From NCBI GenBank assembly GCA_018894105.1, contig CM032128.1, forward strand, positions 27,923,299 to 27,987,298: a stretch of DNA of 64,000 nucleotides, in the 5' to 3' direction. The DNA comes from Jacaranda mimosifolia (Eukaryota; Streptophyta; Magnoliopsida; Lamiales; Bignoniaceae). Shown here piece after piece: positions 22,224 to 32,035 of the stretch. Under the pieces are notes generated by a model, which was not told the DNA's origin, searched no databases, and was given only the letters and a program-made list of their open reading frames with translations. The number at the start of each line of letters is the position of its first letter. The first letter of the stretch is position 1. Position numbers and translations under genes: made by a program.

Positions 22224-22693
22224 TATAGACATATTAAATTTTTAACCAATTGAGAATTGACACATGTAAAATAATATATTAAATATTAATTCAAAATTTT
22301 CTACTTAAATTTTGGGATATATTAAATTTAATTTCAAAAGATAAATAGTTAATTTTAATTAATAATTTAGTATTTATTTTATATTTGAATGAAGCATTGA
22401 CACATGTCAAAGATGGAGTGTCTGCATTTATGGGTCAATCAAATTAAAGATATTTGATATTGATATTGATATTATTTTTTATGTTTGATATTATCAAATC
22501 AAATACATATGATATTATCTCTTGATGTTTGATATCATCTTATCAAAGAGATAACCTTTAAAACAGTTCAAGTCAATCTAGAAGTTTTCCAACAAGCACC
22601 TCTATATAAATGGGTGATTCCAACTCATTTGATACAACACAAATTCCAGCAAGTGAGAGAAACTTTAACGGAGTTCAGCAATTCTCTCCATGC
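22224..22693 (+). repeat. 3' LTR of the Tat element, truncated
   Basis: Begins TATAGACATATT (the terminal TG has become TA) and matches the 5' LTR until TCAGCAATTCTCTCCA. It then switches to unrelated sequence, so ~350 bp of R/U5 are missing. It carries the conserved TATATAAA at 22603. Confidence 0.8.
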
Positions 22694-22707
22694 TGCGAAT
22701 TGCGATA

Positions 22708-22889
22708 GGGCTGTCAACAAGCCAGAGTGGGCTCGAAATTTGAAAGCTCCACTTAAAATTAATAGTCAAACTGATTTTTGGATAACCTTAAACCAAATTC
22801 AGAGGTTGCGGCTTGAATTCTGAATCTGACTAGAAATAAATTTAACTTGAAATGAATTTGTACTTGACTTGTAGTAAATAATACAAATA
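22708..22889. mobile_element. hAT-like terminal fragment
   Basis: TAGGGCTGTCAACAAGCC opens a segment that continues GAGTGGGCTCGAAATTTG, the style of hAT ends found elsewhere in this window. The other end is missing. Confidence 0.4.
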
Positions 22890-23719
22890 CACTACAAGAA
22901 AATATAATGTGAATGATAATAAATAAGTGACACAATACAAATTATAGCTAATGCTAGATATATATTAAGTGACAATAACTTTGTTTTGCCTCCAATGATA
23001 TTTTTTAAGTGAAAAGTTGTATATGTTGTCATAATATGCATGGCTTAATAATTATAAAAATTAATATTTTAAGTTGTCACAATTAACGATTAATAACTGA
23101 TCATCTATAGTCACAATCTAGTGTTATTAAATATTATCAATATAATTCGTGATAAAAATTTTATTATCACTAGATTGTCATAATAAGTGTGTCACTAATT
23201 TTCAATAGTGACAACTTGAACACTACTATTATCACTACTAAGCTTGCAAAAATTATCAGAGGGGCAACACAAAATCTTTTGTCACTTAGTCTATGTAATT
23301 AGGGACAACTTTTGCATTGCCACTTATTATTTTGTCACTAACTTAGAAGATGTTTAGGTGAGCTTATAAGCTCCTCAAAATATCTTATAAGATGTTTGAG
23401 ATCTTATAAGATATCAAAAAGTGTTTGGTATAATTTTTTTAAAAAGAGCTTATAAGCTCTTTTCAGAACATTCAAGAATTCCTAACTTATTTTTAGGATC
23501 ACAACAAATTCCCTTGATTTTAAGCATATTAATTACAAAATTATCATTACTAACATCTTATAAGCTCCAAATCTTATTTTATCCAAATATTTTAAGAATT
23601 TATTCTTTAAAAAAAAATCTAGCATCTTATAAACTTCAAAAACATTTTAAAAGATGTAGGAGCTTATAAAACATTTTGAATAAGCTAAGCTAGACACCCT
23701 CTTAGTTTCCTTTTTTGTG
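22890..23719. mobile_element. CACTA-type element, short and non-coding, with a MITE inside
   Basis: Starts CACTACAAGAAAATA at 22890 and is rich in TTGTCACT and AGTGACAA subterminal repeats to 23342. A MITE interrupts it at 23346-23701. The right end may be TTTCCTTTTTTGTG at 23706-23719, a poor match to the reverse complement of the start, so that limit is uncertain. There is no transposase. Confidence 0.65.
23346..23701. mobile_element. Tourist-like (PIF/Harbinger) MITE, copy 1
   Basis: 356 bp with imperfect inverted ends: GAAGATGTTTAGGTGAGCTT on the left, and GAGGGTGTCTAGCTTAGCTT read inward from the right. It is flanked by TTA on both sides (23343-23345 and 23702-23704), the 3-bp target typical of PIF/Harbinger. 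The interior has several CTTATAAG palindromes. Two more copies are in the window. Confidence 0.75.
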
Positions 23720-23721
23720 AT

Positions 23722-23744
23722 TATATATATATATATATATATAT
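23722..23744. repeat. (TA)n microsatellite
   Basis: A simple TATATA run just outside the CACTA element. Confidence 0.85.
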
Positions 23745-24005
23745 TAATATAGCGCTTATGTTATTTGTTATAAAGATAATTAGTGTATTTTTCACATGGT
23801 AAATGTAAGTTTAACAATTTTTGCAATTTTACTAAGGCATCCCACTCATCAAGTAGCTACAATTTTTCAAAAAATTCAATTTACTGTAGATAGACTTGAT
23901 TTTGATATTCCTCAATATTCTTCTTTTTTATTTTATAATGAAATTTATATTAACAATTGTATTTAAATCTTGAGAAAAGGCAAAACTGGCTAGCTTGGGC
24001 ATGAC

Positions 24006-24906
24006 TAGTGCTGTCAACGGGTCGGATTTAGATCGAATTATGATAGATTCAAATCCGACTTCGATAGTAATATGTCATATTCGAATCCTATTCAAGATCC
24101 TATAAAATCTGTGGTTGGTTTACCATATTCGAATCCAAATAGAAGTTGGATATTCAAAAAAAGATCCAAATCCGATTACTTCCAAATCATACATATTATT
24201 TATTTTTTAGAAAAACATGCCATCCTTAAACAAATCATACATATGGCAGATTAATAATTCTCAAGTCTATTGATCACTTTAAAAGTAATAATATAATATA
24301 ACTTAATCACATTTATTCACCAAATCATTATATTTTAGGTTGGGCTATTGATAATAGTACTTTATTGACATTATAAATACATAATAGTTACACTTGATTC
24401 TCCAATCAATTAATTACAAGCTTAAAGTTTTATGAAAAAAGAAACTCATTTTGACCAAATTAAGATTTGCATTGCATTCTTGCCATATCATGATATTCAA
24501 TTTCTGCTCATTATTCTTCGCACATATTTTTTGTTGTAAAAATAGAGAAATAAGTAATGTAATTATGATGTAGATAAATTCAAAATCTAATAATTTATAT
24601 GAAAAATATTTGATTTGATATATTACATAGAAGTTCATTACTACATTCATCCAAAAATTTACTTTGGAATTGCTATAAGTACTTTGTGTGCATATATGTA
24701 TAATATTATATATATAATACTACATATACTCGGATTCGAGTTACTAATGGATCGGTTGAGTAAAATTCATATTCGCTCTATTTATTTCGAATTATGAATT
24801 TTTTAATTAGATTATATCCGTCAAATATTTTATTGATTAAAAATTTTAAATAATTAGATCGAACTCAAATCAGATTCGGATTAAAATTTGCTCTATTGAC
24901 AACCTA
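24006..24906. mobile_element. Non-autonomous hAT element, 901 bp
   Basis: Starts TAGTGCTGTCAACGGGTCGG and ends TCTATTGACAACCTA, so the ends are imperfect inverted repeats. The 8-bp flanks GGCATGAC (23998-24005) and GGCAAGAC (24907-24914) differ at one base, as expected for an old hAT target duplication. The interior is AT-rich and has no transposase. Confidence 0.8.
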
Positions 24907-24914
24907 GGCAAGAC

Positions 24915-25952
24915 TTGAAACTTGGTGTTTAATTTTTCAAACCAAGCTGGAGCATTTAGTAAAAAAAACTCGAATAAACTTGAGCCTTACGAAGAAAAAA
25001 ACTCGTGCAATATAATATCATACCAACTCAAATTATTTTATTAATCGAATGGATTATACTTTTTCTTATCCAAAGAAATTTGAACCCCCCTCTAGTTCTC
25101 TTTTCTCACTTTATTTCGAAAAGTTAATATCAAATTGTAATATGTCTCAAAATCAAGATTTTTTTTTCCTTTTTTTTTTTTTGTTTGTGTGTGTGGATAG
25201 TGCGGTTATTTTGATTTTGGATAGTACAGTGATCAAGAAAACTAAACATATAATAATAATAATATATTGTCACAAGTACGCTGATCAATTAAATTGAAGT
25301 CGTATAGACTTAAACAAGCTCAACTCCCTTGACTTCATTAACTCTGTCGATACATCTTGAAGAACAAAGAGAAATCCAGAACTAATATGGCTCATACTGA
25401 TAGTGATATTATTTAGATCAACTCTACAAATAGACAAACCATGGGAACCATTCTAACAGGAAATTGTAATTTTATTTGTAGTTAACTGCCATATTTATTT
25501 GTATTTCCACGTTATTTGTTGTTAAGATGTCATTATCTTATTTATTTAAATTTGAGGGGGTTGGTAGTTGGACACAATTTGGTACGTACCATGGATTATA
25601 TGGCATTAAGTAATTAATTGGACAGCTGTATTGCAAGCAGTGTGTGTGAGGAAGGGGTCTTGGAGAGATAGGGATATAAGCTTTCTTCTTAAATGCAATT
25701 TGGCTTATCCCTTGAAATATATCACTAGTCAGTACCTTTCCTTAAATGCAATTTTAGACTGATGAAAGCTAACAATTTTGGAAGACAAGATAAACATTAC
25801 CCATAATCATACCTAACCTTATTGAGTATTGGAGGAATTTAAGATTGACACATTTTACTTTTGTTTACCGTTCGAAATATTTTTTCATAAAAATAAAAAT
25901 TTCTTATCAGTGCATGTTGGTGAGATATGATGCAGTTGAACTTTCATATCTA
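24915..25952. other. Intergenic spacer
   Basis: AT-rich sequence with a poly-T run near 25160-25185. No gene or element end is recognised. Confidence 0.4.
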
Positions 25953-26303
25953 GAAGATATTTGACTTAACTTATTTAAAAGATTTTATAATATTGTAACA
26001 CCCCGAAATTTTCTCAAAGAATATAAAAATCATAACTTGGACCAGGAAAAATGATAATAATTGGTAAAAGAATTAAATGTGTTGTTTTGAAAAGATTTAG
26101 AGGTTTTTCGTTTAACATAGGGAACTTACGGGTTCAAAATACAAATAATGAGGACTTAATTATAAGAAACTTGAAATTTTTGGGGGCCAATCCGTAAATA
26201 AAATTTGGTCAAATGGGCCAATCTAAGGCATTAATGAACCTAGGGACTTAATTGAGGGCTAAGGGAAGATTTTGGGGGCTTTCTAAAATGTCTGGAAAAA
26301 TAC

Positions 26304-26314
26304 TTTATATATAT
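26304..26314 (+). promoter_or_regulatory. Putative LTR TATA box (second solo LTR)
   Basis: TTTATATATAT at ~310 bp from the LTR start, directly followed by a C-rich leader. Confidence 0.45.
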
Positions 26315-26471
26315 CAAAACCCACCCCCAGTTTCTATCAAATTCTGTATGCAACCTGTCACCCTCTCTTCCAGCCACTGCCCATTGGCATCGGCGAAACT
26401 TGAAAGTAAACCCAACATCTTCTTCCTCTCGACGAGACGAACACAATGGTACCCATTTTTCCCAGAAATTC

Positions 26472-26871
26472 TGATAGGTCCCAGTTAAGTCAATAAAGAT
26501 TATACAGTAAATAGTATTCTATTTTGGGTGAGAATAGACCGCAATAAAATTTGTATTGACATCTGCTTGCCATATTTTCAACTGAAGAGAAATTTAAATA
26601 CAATAAAACGTAATTGCTTTTCCTGCTTCTCAGTTGATATCCCTAAGAAATAGGACACCCACAACTAGCACTAACAAAGTTGCTCACTAATTCAAATGAG
26701 AATAACCACAAAAATGAAACTACTGTGAACTATTCTTAAGCAAGCAACAAACTGATGACCATGTAATCGGCCTCACATTGCCATGCCCCATGAATCCATG
26801 CACACGTCACACCTACTTATCCCATGCACACTTATACTAGTCCCATGCATACCTAATCAAAGTATTTGGGA
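26472..26871 (-). repeat. 3' LTR of the chromovirus
   Basis: Shares TGATAGGTCCCA to ATTTGGGA with 29830-30229 at high identity and equal length. The pol stop codon lies inside it. On - it starts TCCCAAATAC rather than TG, after a purine run (AGAGGAAA) that may be the polypurine tract. Confidence 0.8.
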
Positions 26872-27173
26872 TTTCCTCTAGACACTCTCTTAGACCTTCT
26901 TGGCTTATTAATGCCTCCCCTTTTTACTAGAACCTTGTCCTTAAGGTTCTTGAATCTGTCCTTCACTTCTTGAGAATTTTCCCATGTAGCCTTCTCATTA
27001 GGAAGGTTTTTCCATTTTATCAAATTTTCCTCAACAAACTTGGACCCTATTTTAATCCAACATGTATCCAATATAGCTTCTGGTTCCACGACTATGTTAT
27101 CGCCATCTACAATAGTTGGCAATTCAATACTAGATGATATGTTGTTGCCAATTTTTCGTTTAAGGAGAGACAT
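26853..27173 (-). pseudogene. Chromodomain at the pol C-terminus
   Basis: Chromodomains tether integrase to marked chromatin. The frame reads VEPEAILDTCWIKIGSKF, then LIKWKNLPNEKATWEN and ELKD-like FKNLKDKVLVK, the expected chromodomain fold with its aromatic Trp residues; it ends KPRRSKRVSRGNPKYFD. The final ~7 codons and stop are within the LTR. Confidence 0.88.
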
Positions 27174-28230
27174 GAAAAACTGGATGAATGCGAGACCCTA
27201 GTGGAAGCTTAAGTTTGTACGCCACTTGTCCAATTGTTTCTTCTATTTGATATGGTCTAGAAAATTTGCTAGCAAGCTTTTGACAAGCTTGTCTAAAAAT
27301 AGATTTTTAGCGATATGGATGAAACTTGAGACATACCCAATCTCCTACTTGATATTCAACATCTCGGCATTTAGCATCAGCATGTTGTTTCATCCTATTG
27401 GTTTCCATATGCAAATTATTTTTAAGTTGATGCAGTAAAGCATCTCAGGCAGCTAGATTGCAGTCAACTTCATGTACTGAACAAGTGCCTTCATAATAAT
27501 GTGGAATTGTTGGAGGTGGTCTTTCATATAAAGCTTGGAAAGGTGTCATCCATGTGGAAGAGTGGTAGGTTGTGTTGTACCAGTATTCAGCCCATGAAAA
27601 ATAGGAAATCTATTTATGTAGTTGTCGATAAACAAAGCTTCTAAGGTACTGCTCAATCCAATAGTTCACCACCTCTGATTAGCCATCCATTTCAGGATGA
27701 TAGATAGAGCTCATTTGCAATTTCATTCCTGATAGTTTGAAAAATGCACACTAAAAATTACTAAAGAACCCTAGGCACGATCACTGATGATGGAACTCAG
27801 CCATTATTTTTGCAGTGTAAAGATGAGAGAAAGGCAAAAAATATGCCGATTTACTTAAGTGATCAACTACCACAAGTATAGTGTTTTTGCCATTTGATGG
27901 TGGAAGACCTTCTATGAAATCCGTAGTAATGTCGTCCCATACTTAGCATGGAATTCGTAATGGTTGAAGAAGCCCAGCAAGTGACAAGGTTTCATATTTA
28001 GTATTTTTGGCAAACCTCACATGCGGCAACATAATTCTTTACTATCCGATGCATTGATGGCTAATAGAATTGTTGAGCTAGCCTTTTATACATTCTTAAT
28101 ACACCAGAATGGCCTCCAATTGGTGAGTCATGAAATTCTTGCAATATTTGCCGAATAACATTGGAACTTGGATGTACCACCACAAGATTTTTGTAACAAA
28201 TCATCCCATTCCGCCATGAACACAACTGAC
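27174..28230 (-). pseudogene. pol: Integrase of the chromovirus
   Basis: The HHCC finger starts with FHDSPIGGHSGVLRMYKRL (28140-28070) and continues with VAACEVCQKY near 28020. Core motifs in shifted frames include TTDFIEGLPPSNGKNTILVV (about 27930-27870), VDHLSKSAYF and, further on, SSIYHPEMDG-SEVVNYWIEQYL. It is cut by several stops and frameshifts. Confidence 0.82.
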
Positions 28231-28239
28231 CCGGCTTTT

Positions 28240-28989
28240 CTGATGCGAGTTTAATGATTTTTTTCATATAAATGTCATTAATAGTTTTAGCTTTGATCAC
28301 ATCCCATAATGATGTTTGAGAAACTGTCAAGGCATGAAGACTAGGGCTACTTATCACCTGTGATAAAGCATCTACTGTACTATTCTCTCGACCCGGTTGG
28401 TAGATGATTTCATAGTTATAACTCAATAATTTAGATACCCATTTTTGTTGTTTAGGTGTGACAATCCGCTGCTCCAATAAGTATTTCAAGCTGCGTGGAT
28501 CAGTGGATATAAAAAATTTTACCGAGCAAACATGGTCTCCAACTTCAAATAGCTTGAATGATGGCCAACATCTCCTTTGCATAGGTAAACAAGGAACGTT
28601 TGGAGGTTTCCAAAGCTCTACTCAAGAAGGTAATTGGTCTTCCATGTTGAGTTAACACTACTCCTATTTCGTCCTCACAGGTATCTGATTTAATAATGAA
28701 GGACTCATTGAAATTCGGCATGGCCAATGTTGGTGTCGAAGTCATGGCTTTCTTGAGATTCTGAAATGCAATTTCAACTTCATCCATCTATCCAAATTGC
28801 CCTTTCTTCAAGAGATTTGTGAGGGGCTGAGCTATGATGCCATAGTTGTAGACAAACTTGCAGTAGTAACCTTTTAAGGCCTAAAAATCCACACAATTCA
28901 GAGACATTAGTAGGTCTAGGCCAATTTAGCATAGCTTGAATCTTTCCCTGGTCCACCTTAACTCTTCGAGAAGTTAAAATGTGGCCCAA
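28240..28989 (-). pseudogene. pol: RT connection and RNase H of the chromovirus
   Basis: The frame 28989-28780 reads KVDQGKIQAMLNWPRPTNV and ELCGFLGL, then frameshifts. 28787-28545 holds FIIKSDTCEDEIGVVLTQ (the first catalytic Asp region, with S-D for the usual T-D), and RPITFLSRAL. The frame 28582-28061 continues with FFISTDPRSLKYLLEQRIVT and YEIIYQPGRENSTVDALS, the usual RNase H end. Confidence 0.87.
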
Positions 28990-29640
28990 ATATTCATCTT
29001 CTTGACCGAAACCACACTTGTTAAATCTAATGAAGAATTAGTGGTGCCTTAATATTTCGAAAACCTTTTGAATGTGTTCAAGATGCATGATCCAATTAGG
29101 GCTATAGATCAAGATATTATCAAAGAAAATTAGCACAAACCTAAGTAAGTAGGGACGAAATATGGAATTCATGATGGCTTGGAATGCGGATAGGGTATTA
29201 CATAAGCCAAAGGGCATGACTAGATATTCATAATGGCCATTATGTGTTCAGAATGAAGTTTTATGAATATCTGATGAATGGATTCATATCTAGTGATAAT
29301 CGACCCATAATCAAGCTTAGTAAAATATGCAGCTCCATAGAGCTCGTCAAGCATTTCATCAACGGTTGGGATGGAAAATAGATCTTTAATGGTAATAGTA
29401 TTAAGTGCTCGATAATTCGTACAAAAGTGCAATGTACCATCTTTTATTTTTTGCCAACAAAATAGGAGATGAAAAAGGACTGGTACTACAGCTTATTAGC
29501 CCCAATTTTAACATGTCTTGAACTTGTTTTTCAATTTTCGCTTTTTGAAAATAGGCATACCCTATAGGGCCTTATATTGACGAGTTCAGTTCCCTCTTTC
29601 AAATTAATGTGGTGCTCAATTTCTCTTGTAGGTGGCAATC
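28990..29640 (-). pseudogene. pol: Reverse transcriptase of the chromovirus
   Basis: Starts with EIEHHINLKEGTELVNIRPY (29620-29560), then KAKIEKQVQDMLKLGLISCS, STSPFSSPILL and YRALNTITIKDLFSIPTVDE. The palm motif near 29110-29126 reads FDNIL where FDDIL is expected, so a catalytic Asp codon GAT became AAT. Frameshifts lie near 29440 and 29280. Confidence 0.85.
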
Positions 29641-29649
29641 AATTTAGCT

Positions 29650-29807
29650 CTTTCTTTAGCTAAGAGCAAAGCTTCAAATAATATGTGGATAGTTTCTTCC
29701 ATGTGATGCAACTTGTCAACAAGACCAAGCTCCATCTGGCGCATGCCCTATTGGAGTTCTCCTAGCGCAGCTTCTAGATTTTCAATTCTCTCTTTGTTGA
29801 TTGCCAT
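29650..29807 (-). pseudogene. gag: Residual gag N-terminus of the chromovirus
   Basis: ATG at 29807, 10 bp from the primer site, encodes MAINKERIENLEAALGELQ, a TAG, then GMRQMELGLVDKLHHMEETI up to about 29650. The reading then passes straight into the region just before RT (PPTREIEHHI). So a deletion of roughly 1 kb or more took out the rest of gag and the protease. Confidence 0.75.
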
Positions 29808-29816
29808 GGTAGTGCG

Positions 29817-29828
29817 GCTCTGATACCA
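29817..29828 (-). other. Primer binding site, tRNA-iMet type (chromovirus)
   Basis: TGGTATCAGAGC on -, one base from the 5' LTR; it matches the complement of the plant initiator tRNA-Met 3' end. Confidence 0.85.
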
Positions 29829-29829
29829 T

Positions 29830-30229
29830 TGATAGGTCCCAATTATGTTAATAAAGATTATACAGTAAATAGTATTCTACTTTGTGTGAGAATGGACTAC
29901 AATAAAATTTGTATTGAAATCTGCTTGCCATATTTTCAACTGAAGAGAAATTTAAATACAATAAAACTTAACAGCTTTTCCTACTTCTCAGTTGATATCC
30001 CTTAGAAATAAGACACCCACAACTACCACTAACAAAGTTGCTCACTAATTCAAATTAGAATAACTACTAAAATAAAACTACTTTGAACTATTCTTAAGCA
30101 AGCAGCAAATTGATGATCATGTAATCGGTCCCATATTTACATGCCCTACAAATCCATGCACACGTCACACCCACTTATCCTATGCACACTTACACTTGTT
30201 CTATGCATACTTAATCAAAGTATTTGGGA
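29830..30229 (-). repeat. 5' LTR of the chromovirus
   Basis: Equal in length to the other LTR. A few percent of positions differ by eye. Confidence 0.8.
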
Positions 30230-32035
30230 AGAAACATGGTGCAAACATTTTAACATTTAAATGCGTTCTACTGGAATAAATGATAAGGAGCTAAGGCCTC
30301 CAAGACAGTAAGATATGAAAGCACCTCTATAGAGTTTAAAGGTGATGGTATAACCTTTCTTTCTTCTAGGAAGTGAATTATCACCATTGTTGAAATTCCC
30401 TGATATCTATTCATTAGTATTTGATTGTACTCATTGTGGTGTCTAAAACCTCCTTCAATATTTTTAGTTTATTGTCCCTTGTACCCCACAGCCATGCTGG
30501 CTAATTTCGTATTCCTTGTTAGCATGTTGTGAGAAATGTGAATATTCATGTGGTCTTGCCGACCCATATGTTCTATAATGCCTTCGAGTTATTTTTCTTT
30601 GCGTTTGTAAGAAGGCCTTGTCATCCAATATATTATGTAACTTGCTATTACTGTTTGGTATTCGATTATGTTTTCATATAGAATTTTGAATTTGTATTCC
30701 TAAGGGAAGTTGCCACCCAGAGGGACGCCATGAGAAGTTAAGCCTGGGACTAGGTCCAGAAAGACGATCAAGCGATACGGGCCAATGGTAACTACTCTCC
30801 CAACAAGTACCCACTCGCGATCCTAACTTGCAGATAATTGGAGGTAGCTATCTGTGAGTGGCGGGATTCAACATACGGCCAGCCATGCCACATGTCCAGT
30901 TATTACACATCGAGTTGAGTGCTTGAGCAAAGAAGTGATAAGGGAACTTGTTTGTGCTGTACTTGCATCCTGTTTTGCTTGTTATTTTCTGTTCTGGGAG
31001 CAATAAAGTCGGATTTGCCAATAGTCTGTTAAGTTTTGCATATGGCATCTGCTATAATGTTTCATTATGTTATGACATTGTTATTACATGTTTCGCTCGT
31101 TTGAGTCTCTATTATGTTAAAGTGTCATTTTATAACTTCCGACTAGCTTGGTTCTTCCTTTTACTTTGCTTGATTAATTATCTGTTATATTAGAATCTTT
31201 TTGTTAGTTCCTTATGTATTTGTTAGTTACCTCCCCTTCCCCCCTCACTAAGTCCTACGGACATATGCCTCTTTCGTGTTCTCGGTTCTTTTTCCCAGCG
31301 TGGTTGTGACAGGTAGTAGGTGGGGCATCGCAAGCTACATCAGTGGATATAGTTTTTGTTAATGGCATTCGAATATGCAAGATCAAGACTTGACATGTTG
31401 TCTTAAGGACGTTAAGTTTAGATTCAATCTCTTGATGTGAGTATTGTGCAAATGTAAGCTTGAAGTTTTCAAGTTTGTGTTAATGTGAAATATTATACAG
31501 TAGGATGTGATAGAAAATCGGTGTAAAAATGGTATTTTGGGTTTCTATGAACTATTTAAATTGAATATTTTGGAGGTGCGTGTTTCGTTTTAAATTATTA
31601 AGTTAAGGTTAGATTAGCACCTTGACCCGAAGCAAGAACCTCCCGAGTAGAGCACTACAAATATCATATGTATTATAAGATATTTTTCAAACTTATAAAA
31701 TACTAGATCTTGTTTTAAAATAAATTATTGGAGTGCTTGGATAAAATAAAATTTTGAAGCTTAAAAAATGTTATTAATGGTTTAAAGTTAAAATGGTTAA
31801 AATTAAAAAAGCCTGTTAAGATCTTGAGAATAAGTAAGGATTTTCTTACTTTTCTTAAAAGAGTTTATAAAATCCTAATATTTTATTTTAGGATCTTATA
31901 AGCTTTTTCTTGAAAAAAATTTATTGAACACTTTTTAACATCTTATAAGCTCTTAAACATATTGTAAGATGTTTATAAGCTCATCCAAATACCCTCTAAG
32001 CAACAACTTTAGTTGTCAAATCTAGTCTTCCATGT

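Larger units (their letters stand above)
9464..22693 (+). mobile_element. Tat-lineage Ty3/gypsy retrotransposon, degenerate
   Basis: A 13.2-kb element with a 5' LTR (9464-10304), a primer site at 10310, gag, protease, RT, RNase H, a second RNase H and integrase in that order on +, a long 3' spacer with an antisense gene, a polypurine tract (22209-22221) and a truncated 3' LTR (22224-22693). Dual RNase H plus a long 3' region with an extra antisense ORF are hallmarks of the Tat clade. All ORFs carry stops or frameshifts, so it cannot replicate on its own. The 3' LTR breaks off at 22693, so no right target duplication can be scored; the left flank is ATTAC. Confidence 0.93.
26472..30229 (-). 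mobile_element. Chromodomain Ty3/gypsy element (chromovirus) with gag-protease deletion
   Basis: 3.76 kb bounded by two ~400-bp LTRs (26472-26871 and 29830-30229). On - the order is primer site (29828-29817), gag N-terminus, RT, RNase H, integrase and chromodomain. The short LTRs and the gag start (RIENLEAALGEL, MRQMELGLVDKLHHMEETI) look like the Reina clade. Most of gag and all of the protease are missing, so it is a deletion derivative that would need proteins from another element. AGAAA flanks it on the right (30230-30234) and occurs 3 bp from the left end (26464-26468), a possible imperfect target duplication. Confidence 0.9.
25994..31659 (+). mobile_element. Solo LTR of a long-LTR gypsy element, split by a chromovirus
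   Basis: Starts TGTAACACCCCG and ends GAGCACTACA, with perfect AATAT duplications at 25989-25993 and 31660-31664. Without the nested chromovirus it is ~1.9 kb. It has the same landmarks as the solo LTR at 2145: a TATA-like site at 26304, a C-rich leader to 26460, and CTAAGTCCTACGGACATA at 31248-31265. The pieces are 25994-26471 and 30230-31659. Confidence 0.85.
25953..31996. mobile_element. Tourist-like MITE, copy 2, split by a solo LTR
   Basis: The left part 25953-25993 (GAAGATATTTGACTTAACTT...) and right part 31665-31996 (ending TAAGCTCATCCAAATACCCTC) join, after removing the solo LTR and one AATAT, into ~373 bp resembling the 356-bp copy 1 end to end. The right flank is TAA; the left flank reads CTA, so the 3-bp duplication is not exact. 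Confidence 0.75.
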
